NCBI RefSeq assembly: GCF_029227915.1
Contig: NC_079877.1
Span: forward strand, 14,509,351-14,573,350
DNA length: 64,000 bases
From: Hydractinia symbiolongicarpus
Taxonomy: Eukaryota > Cnidaria > Hydrozoa > Anthoathecata > Hydractiniidae
Direction of reading: 5' to 3'
Part shown: piece after piece, positions 57,161 through 64,000 of the stretch
Layout: every line of letters starts with the position of its first letter
Numbering within the stretch: the stretch's first letter is position 1
Notes under the pieces: generated by a model
What the model saw: the letters and a program-made list of their open reading frames with translations, nothing else
The model's database searches: none
Told to the model about the DNA's origin: nothing
Translations under genes and position numbers: made by a program

Positions 57161-58449
57161 CCGGGGTCTCCACGAGTTCAACATAATATACATAAACAAC
57201 CACGAGTCCACCGGGGCGGATTGATGTTGCATTGCTTTTAAACACTTATTCTTCTCCCCATCTTTTCCCATTTTTTTGAAGCAGTTACTACACCTTAACG
57301 TTTCACGCCTTCATACTTCTTATGATAGCTGCTCATCACATAGCTCTATGAGAATATGATAAATATATTACCACGTTCTCTAGCCATGTATAAACCTCTA
57401 AAGATTTTACCTAGGAACGTTTTCCAAAAATTATAAGAAGATTGACGGGTAGCAAAAAAATGTAAACTGTGTTTTTATTCCATCTAAAGTTAATGGTAAC
57501 TTTGAAGAATGTCTATTGGACAATCAGATAAACTGGCCTGTCCATGATCTGTTTTTTTGATGTTTTTAGTGGTGCCTTTTCGATTATTAATATTACACAC
57601 ATAAATGCGAAAAAATCCTTACTTGTGCCGATCTGTTTTTAGCGAAGATGACAGAATGGCTTGTTCAAACGAAGCCGAGTTAAAATTAACGGAGTGGGGG
57701 AAGACGAAATGTGCCTAGCTAGGGTACATTTCGTCTGCCTACTGTACTAAAAGTTAAAATGCGTTCAACAGTCGCATGAAGAAACAGAGCATAATGCCCC
57801 ACACTGATGCTTGGAGACGAATGTTTATTTGTTTTTAATATATTCTATGCATGGATATGGACTGAAAATATATAATACCTTAATAAAATAAAGCTTGCTA
57901 TAAATTGCTGTAGCTAATGGCAAATTTTTTTTTTTTTAAAACAAGCAATCAAGGTTGGACCTATTCTTAGTATATTCCTAACTTCTAACCCATTTTTTAG
58001 AGTACATTCTTAAAAGAGAGTGTTTAAAGAAAATATGTTCAGCCTCAGGACACAACAAGGAATTAAATATTTAAGGAAAAGTTAGCTCTGCTGAGAGTTA
58101 AAACGGCTAATAAAACGTTATACACCTAAATTTGTTTCTCTACCGGATATTCTTAACAAACAAAAACAATGCAGGTGCATTTCTTTCGCTTTCTTTGTAG
58201 GTCGCTAGATAGCGTCCTGGATCTTAGTTCTCTTTGCGACGTTATATCATCTTACGTTTTTCTTCCTTTCTAAAAATATTTCTGACGAAAACATTAAACT
58301 TTTTTACTCGACAACCACAGTTTTACTTTTTACATCATATTCGAGTGGGATAGTTTTTTTCATAACAGGAAGCAACCTTGGTCCCAGAACACAAAAATGA
58401 AAAATATGGAAGAACAACTATATAAGATTTAAGCTAACATATGATGAGT
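57161..58449. other. Intergenic
   Basis: 57,702-57,736 is a hairpin (AGACGAAATGT / ACATTTCGTCT with a central CCTAGCTAGG). No gene supported. Confidence 0.4.
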
Positions 58450-59255
58450 AAAGGTCTGCGCAAATGCGTCAAACTTTTCATCAAACTCCATCAAACTAGC
58501 GAGTTTGATGAAAACTTTGATGCATTTGAGTTGAACCATCAAACACGATTTTTTTGAAAAAATGAGAAAAGAAGGAAAAAATTAAGTTTGATGAAGTTTG
58601 GTCGCAATCAAACTTTTCATCCAGCAAAATGGGTTCATCAAACCGAGTTTTGCTGTTTGATGGCTGTTTGACGCATTTGGGTCGAATTTCATCAAACAGT
58701 CATTTTTAATAACCGCGATGAGTGCAAAAAACTTCAACAGTGGAGGGTCTTTCGAACGTTTCAAACGTCTTTCGAACATTTTCGACATTCAAATACTGCT
58801 TTTGATATTCCAAAACAAAAAACATATGCTCATTCGGTCATTCATTGAGTATTGAATAAGACAAAATGGCAACGTCAGAAAATGAAACAGAGATAAAAAA
58901 TGGCGATTTGTTTGCCAAAAAAAGAAGGAGAAGACGAAAGCGGCTGCTAAAAACAAAAAAGAACTAAAGCTAAAAGTCGATGATAAAGCCAAGGCCGCCA
59001 AATTTTTAGGTACTTTACATGTTATTATATCCCTTTTCATTTCATCGTCTTATCCAGCTGCATGTTTTTCCTCGACACTCGATACCAGAAGTTTCGCCAT
59101 ATCAGCCGCCATTTTGAAATTTAGTAAATGAATAGGTCTTCAATCATTTCAAGTGCTTTGATAAAACGTGTTTGACGAGTTGACGCAAATGGAAAAGTCG
59201 ATTTCATCAAACATTGGCAGTTTGATAAAATTTCCATCAAACAGTTTGGCCCGTC
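58450..59255. repeat. ATCAAAC/GTTTGAT-rich region, probable transposon
   Basis: TCAAAC or its complement occurs about fifteen times in two clusters, 58,465-58,700 and 59,168-59,250, in both orientations. Dense subterminal motifs around a coding core are typical of DNA transposons such as hAT elements; ends and target duplication were not resolved. The right cluster abuts the MITE at 59,260. Confidence 0.45.
58866..59009 (+). pseudogene. Lysine-rich first coding exon with a one-base frameshift
   Basis: ATG in good context opens MATSENETEIKNGDLFA, then a run of seven A. In the given sequence the frame turns to Arg codons and stops after about 33 codons. The other frame beyond the run is open, Lys/Ala-rich (KTKAAAKNKKELKLKVDDKA), and ends at a donor (TTTTTAG|GTACTT, GT at 59,010-59,011). 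A length error in the A run or a real frameshift would explain this. No later exon seen. It may belong to a transposon, given the flanking repeats. Confidence 0.4.
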
Positions 59256-59259
59256 TTAA

Positions 59260-60000
59260 CCCTATTCGGTCCGGGGTTTTTCGAACATACTATGACCGGG
59301 GGGGGGGGGGCGGATTCCGCCCCCCCTCAATAACTTTTCATAGGGTCGATTATATTGAATCAAACCTGGCACACTTATAGTACGTCATAAAAGGAACAAA
59401 ATAGCGCCAAAAAAATTTGCTTGCGTCAGCACATTTTCTGTGACGTCATCAAAAGCTTGAAATTTTTTAAAAATGCCACAATCTGCTTAAAATATAATTA
59501 CTTTTGTTCTAGAGCGAATTTTTACATTCTGTTTGAAGTTTCTGAAAGCTAAATAAAAGTTATTTAACATATCTTCCGGTTTTTACATGGATCGGATAAA
59601 AAATTGCCAAAAATTGCCCGAAAATCCGTTTTTTTCTGATTTTCGGTAAAATCCGACAAAATCGGGAAATCGGATTAGTCACGTGTTCAAATTATTCAAA
59701 ATGATTCTTCTTAATGAAACAAAGGTGTGTTGCAATTTTCAAGTTCTAAGGATAATCCTAACAGGAGTTATTATATTTTCTCCATTATAAGGATTTCATA
59801 GAGATATTTAGGGGTAGTTTCGAGAAATGGCCAATATCAAAGCCTCTGAAAGGTATGGGACCTAAAAAATTTACATGCAGGTGTCTAATAGATAAATGTT
59901 AAAACTCAGTAAGTATCATAGCCATATAACAAAGCAATCAGGAGTTATTAAAAAAAACCGTCAGGGGGGGCGGAATCCGCCCCCCCCGGACCGAATAGGG
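59260..60000. mobile_element. Complete piggyBac-type MITE with TTAA target duplication
   Basis: Terminal inverted repeats CCCTATTCGGTCCGGGG are perfect and the element is bordered by TTAA at 59,256-59,259 and 60,001-60,004. TTAA targets and CCC termini are hallmarks of piggyBac elements. Next to each terminus lies a G/C-rich block around GCGGATTCCGC or its complement. It encodes no transposase. Partial relatives: 6,545-6,822, 30,905-31,060, 35,790-36,095 and 40,765-41,030. Confidence 0.82.
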
Positions 60001-60004
60001 TTAA

Positions 60005-60678
60005 GCATTGGCATGTCATTTTTGAAATAACTTTTTTCATGATTATTTTAACAAAGAGACAACCTTGTTCGGCTCGGTTTCCTTTTTTCTGTTAATACAC
60101 AACTTGCTTCCGGAGATACCTCGCGAGATACCGCGCGGTAAAATTAAATTTTTCTATCCATAACCACTCCGTACGGCTTTTAAAATAAACAATAAATGAA
60201 CCCCCGTGTGGCAATTTTTTTAACTTTGTAAATTTTAGCGTAACGCCACGCTTTAGGGACATAATGCATGAGCCATGGGAAAGTGACCCATGATTTTAGC
60301 ACCGTGAACTCACATAGCCACTCACACAAGCGTAATATAATATAGGATAACCGATAAAATTCCTGAATTTAGTACAATCGGAGCATTTTAGTCTAATCAA
60401 ATAACATAAAATCCTAACTTCTAAGTTTGTTATCAATACTAAGAAAAGGACCACTCCATAAAACATACTATGATATAGAATTAACGTGCATATTTTCTGT
60501 CCAGCTTATACGTTTGCTATGTCCAGCTTATTCGTTTGTTTATAGCACGACAGAGACAGACAGCAGGTGGTAATATCTTAATAGTGTTAAAGAAAAAATA
60601 TTAACCATATTGATATCGGGGGTGGGTAAAATCAACACACCCAATGTCTAAAACATTGCTGTATGTTGAAAATTTTCT
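60005..60678. other. Intergenic
   Basis: 60,225-60,260 has an AGCGTAACGCCACGCT hairpin. 60,328-60,350 resembles a Helitron-like 5' end on the minus strand (TCCTATATTATATTACG). Nothing else supported. Confidence 0.35.
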
Positions 60679-61315
60679 ATGCGAACTAAAAATACACCCT
60701 TCCCGAATTTCATAAATTATAATAATTATGACGTCATCCATAATTTTACAATGGTTCTATGCACTTCAAATAAGGATATTCAGATAGAATATCAAATTAT
60801 CATGACAAAACTAAAGTTTTTAGAGCAATATAATATTCTGGTTGGAATTTTATTTAGATTTAAAGAAACTAATTATTTTGAAAACGAGGCTATTCTTAGA
60901 AAGCTCGGTTATATGAAGGGTTTGACCGTAATTTTCAGTTCGCAATTGAGGCGCTTAATAAACAGAAATATTTACGAAATTTGGTAATTTGTTTTACCTT
61001 TTGTTAAGGAACTTAGGGATAAGAATCATTCTTATTATCGCTCTTATTGATTAAATTTGGCATAATTAGGAAATGCGGGAAAGGTCTATTGGTAAAAAAA
61101 ATAACGCAAATTCTTTTTATTATTGTGGTGTCTTTTCGTAAAGTGGCAGCCGATATTTCATTAGATTTTTATTTCGTTATTTCTCAAATGCCCGATAATA
61201 ATATACCTAGATCAATTAACTTTGGAGGATGGTGGCCTCCGGGAATGGGATTAATCGGATGGGGATTTATTCAGGAGAGGAGCTTATTAATTATTGAAAC
61301 AATACTAGTCGATAA
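60679..61315 (+). CDS. Two possible exons or decayed coding frames of unknown type
   Basis: Two adjacent open frames (60,679-60,987 and 61,047-61,355) have protein-like character. The second contains NFGGWWPPGMGLIGWGF and meets a strong donor (AAG|GTACGT, GT at 61,316-61,317). The GG-WPP-GM string is faintly like a loop of mitochondrial cytochrome oxidase subunit III, but the spacing around it does not match well, so a nuclear mitochondrial fragment is only a weak idea. No start or splice acceptor could be fixed. Confidence 0.2.
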
Positions 61316-61355
61316 GGTACGTGGCAAAATCCATTTATGTAGAATTATATTATGA

Positions 61356-61849
61356 ATACCCTTCTACAGTGAGGAGTTTGAACAATTGATCAAAAGAATG
61401 TATAGGATCCTATGATTTTCTGCTCACGTCAACAAAGACCCGTCAATGTACAAAAAATTTTTTTTAAAAAATTCTTTAACCTGTTTTTTTTATTATATAG
61501 AGCTTGAAACATTAATTATGAGAACGTGTAGCATCATGTGCTTTTGAGGAGCGCTTTGATAGATATTAGGATTTCTTGGTGACGTCATTATCCTGTCGAT
61601 CTCGAACGCGTGAATTAGCCAAGCAGGATGTGAAGTCAATTATTTCTAACGGTGTCGTAGTTATTTTTCAATTTACACATGTCAATTTATGCAAAAAGAG
61701 AACAGCTTTATACGTTTGTGACAATCTGCCATAAATTAGTTGGTTTTAAACATACAAAATTAAGTTAAGGCCAGGGCAATATTTTGGGTGAACATATAAA
61801 AGCTTATCTGCGCGAGGACTTACACTATACAATCAAGTTTTATTATTTT
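61356..61849. other. Intergenic
   Basis: AT-rich, no feature supported. Confidence 0.4.
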
Positions 61850-62390
61850 TTTGAAAATAGAATGAAATGGAAATTCTAAAAACAAGTATTGGCGAGCATA
61901 TCAAACATCAAAAAATGTTCGCACATTATCGTGATCAATGCGTTTATTAATCACAATTTTGGCACAGCCATGACCTTTACAAAGAGATTTATAAAGGTAT
62001 TTGTCAGACTTAACAGATAAGCAAGCTTTCAAGTATATATGTGCGTCGCATTTTCTGGATAGCCACGGATTATATCGCACAATCCAGCGATTATCAACGT
62101 TAACATTACCACCAGTGATACACCTTCCATTACCACGATATCTATTCAATGGACATCCGAAGTTTATCATTGGGATCTGTATGAAGTAGCAAGTGACAAT
62201 GAGGTAAACCCTTCTTTTGAAATTCAATAACATGCACATGTGCCACAGTGTTACATATAACTTCTCTTTCTGTAACTTTTTTAAAAATTTCACTTAGTTT
62301 CAATAAAAAAACTGAAGCAAGAAAGTCAGATCGATCGTGTGCAAGTAGGCCTGCAAATATATTTTCCGTAATCTTAAGCCATTTAGGTTG
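61850..62390 (-). pseudogene. Helitron replicase/helicase (RepHel) fragment
   Basis: Reading the minus strand from 62,388, one frame gives PKWLKITENIFAGLLAHDRS, then VAHVHVIEFQKKGLPHCHLL, the HUH-endonuclease motif region (His-Cys-His) of Helitron Rep proteins, and stops near 62,147. A second frame continues with CPLNRYRGNGRCITGG, VDNRWIVRYNPWLS and KYLYKSLCKGHG, all typical of the region following the HUH motif. A further piece (FLEFPFH) occurs near 61,860 after another stop. In intact elements this protein nicks and replicates Helitron DNA by rolling circle. Here it is truncated at both ends, frameshifted and without the Tyr and helicase parts, so it is dead. Confidence 0.85.
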
Positions 62391-64000
62391 TATGGAAAAG
62401 TTAAAAAAATCAGTTTTTGTGGGTTATTGTCTTGTTATTATGGTAAAAGGGCGGCATCAATATTTTTGAATACCTTGCAATGTGATTGGTTAGAACTTGC
62501 GTCATAGCGGACAATCCACGGCATTGCCCGCTACCATAGCAACCGTGTTTAAAGTCTAAATATGGTAGCATTAAATGTAAATAAAGACGAAAAAAAAGTA
62601 AAAAAAAACGCGAAAAATATGTAATACTTACTTTTATGTTTTCGAGTATTCTATGTTGCAGCTACAATTAAAACCTGTGATATTTACACGACATTCGATT
62701 TTAAAAGAAAACATATTAGATAGTTCGAATGTACATTTCATATATGGATAGTTTTTATAAAGACATGGTTTTTACATCCTGCTTATAATGTTATATTTTT
62801 GGTCGTAAAATGCAGAACCTGGATAATAATCCATATAATAACTGTTTATTTCGGGCAATTCCTTCGAATATAGACTTCTGTCATACTTTGATGTCAGCCA
62901 ATACTTTTTCGGTAATGCCCATGTAAACAGTTATTATAGAGTTAATCTCCTCTGGGTAAGAAGACAGATTATAATGTGCCACTTCAACACTTTGCCATTA
63001 TGGCAACAAATAAAACGCGCCTCATTTTTAAGTTTTAAAGAATGACAATACTCGTTGGGCATTGCACCTAAGTAGTTAAAATCAGGCCATACATCTTGTC
63101 GTGCAATATTAATACAACAAGATAGCTCTACAGCTATGAAGCTGTGGAACCAATGTTATGACGGAGCTGGGTTTTTTTTGTTACTGAGGATACACAAAGC
63201 CTAGTTCTAATCATCAACGTATTGCAAACCAATAAAAACTTAAGCCTTGCTTGCCTAGCATTTGCAACAGGTGATGCTAGACTAATTATTAAAAATCGTT
63301 TTTTTTTTACTTTTCACAAACGCAAGACTGAAATATATTCAAATAGAAAAGTTACATCATTTTTTAAGTAAATAAGGTTTCTAATAAAAGTTAATAGTTG
63401 TACCAGTAAAAGTATGTTTTAATAACACAATATCCCTGCATAAGATCTAGTGTCAATTAAATATATACAGCATTGAGAAAACACTTTAAAGCATTGAAGA
63501 TAAGAAATTCATTAAGGCAACAAAAGGTTGACTTTGCAATTTAGGTAGCATGACTAATGCTTGATGCTTGTTTTACAGAGGAAAAATTAAACAGGGTGGC
63601 TAAATTGTAGAACCCTCCTCTTTAGTCACTGAGCAGTGAGCTCAATAATAATATGCATATTTTATTTAAACTGGTAGCCAAATTGTTATTTTATGCCAAG
63701 GACTCCTGTAAAAGGATGACAGGGAGATATATCATGGGCGAAAATCTAAAGATATCTGGGATAGTCAACCGTTGTTTTATGGGTTGAAGGCTAGTCCAAT
63801 AGAATACCCTTTGAGACATGGTCTGCAGAAAATTTCTACAAATCTGAGCGATTTCAGACTAGTTCCATTGTGATGTGATGTTGTATGTATTCCCAAGATC
63901 TTTTGCATAAATCGACAGGCAAAATGAGCATGCGATAAGCCGTAGACCAACCTATTACAAACTTTAATTTTCAGTGAAGGCATCTTAATTTTATCTTAAA
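62391..64000. other. Intergenic, repeats
   Basis: 62,480-62,535 carries an inverted CCAAT (GATTGG) and an RFX X-box-like GCTACCATAGCAAC, then a short Lys-rich frame (ATG near 62,562). Similar pieces near 20,410 and 1,346 suggest a dispersed repeat. 62,833-62,940 is a short inverted-repeat element (ATAATAACTGTTTAT and ACAGTTATTAT). No other gene supported to the window end. Confidence 0.4.

Noticed and set aside
1-64000. CRISPR arrays, bacterial operons, prophage or plasmid features
   Set aside because: No spaced direct-repeat arrays or clustered prokaryotic genes; spliced genes and SINEs indicate an animal genome.

Overview
The window looks like nuclear DNA of an AT-rich invertebrate animal, most likely a cnidarian of hydrozoan type. 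This is inference from roughly two-thirds A+T, short introns with GT-AG borders, sparse small genes among many short DNA-transposon relics, and TAGC-rich simple sequence; no species marker was identified. There are no bacterial-style operons. Coding evidence is limited to a few intron-containing or single-exon genes; most other open frames are chance AT-rich frames. LAYOUT: 0.8-1.35 kb holds a minus-strand first coding exon of a membrane/coiled-coil protein beside a possible plus-strand start. 5.5-6.4 kb holds a single-exon rhodopsin-family GPCR with altered signature motifs. 8.9-9.4 kb (minus) and 51.9-52.4 kb (plus) hold two paralogous last exons of an unrecognised family with a helical middle and a very conserved ten-cysteine tail. 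About 24.76-45.51 kb is a tandem duplication of a roughly 9.4-11.4 kb unit; each unit carries one complete five-exon gene for a 269-residue secreted protein with a single von Willebrand factor A (VWA) domain. The two genes are intact, with identical exon lengths and phases. The unit junction near 34.12 kb lies inside a Helitron-like element. MOBILE DNA: a decayed Helitron replicase fragment with the HUH motif (61.85-62.39 kb); several 130-146 bp Helitron-like elements with TC start, 3' hairpin and CTAG end; a TTAA-flanked piggyBac-type MITE family (complete copy 59,260-60,000, partial copies elsewhere); a pogo/Tigger-like 74 bp MITE; two larger inverted-repeat elements (53.6-54.5 and 56.66-57.16 kb); an ATCAAAC-rich region (58.45-59.25 kb) with a frameshifted lysine-rich first exon; tRNA-derived SINEs (18.1-18.3 and 50.1 kb, plus a fragment in intron 2 of both VWA genes). 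HOW IT FITS TOGETHER: no pathway can be read across the window. The clearest biology is the recently duplicated VWA pair, whose exons diverge unevenly (exon 4 identical, exon 3 fastest), and the cysteine-rich pair, whose tail is nearly fixed while the rest drifts. These two local families and the atypical GPCR are the best candidates for undescribed biology.
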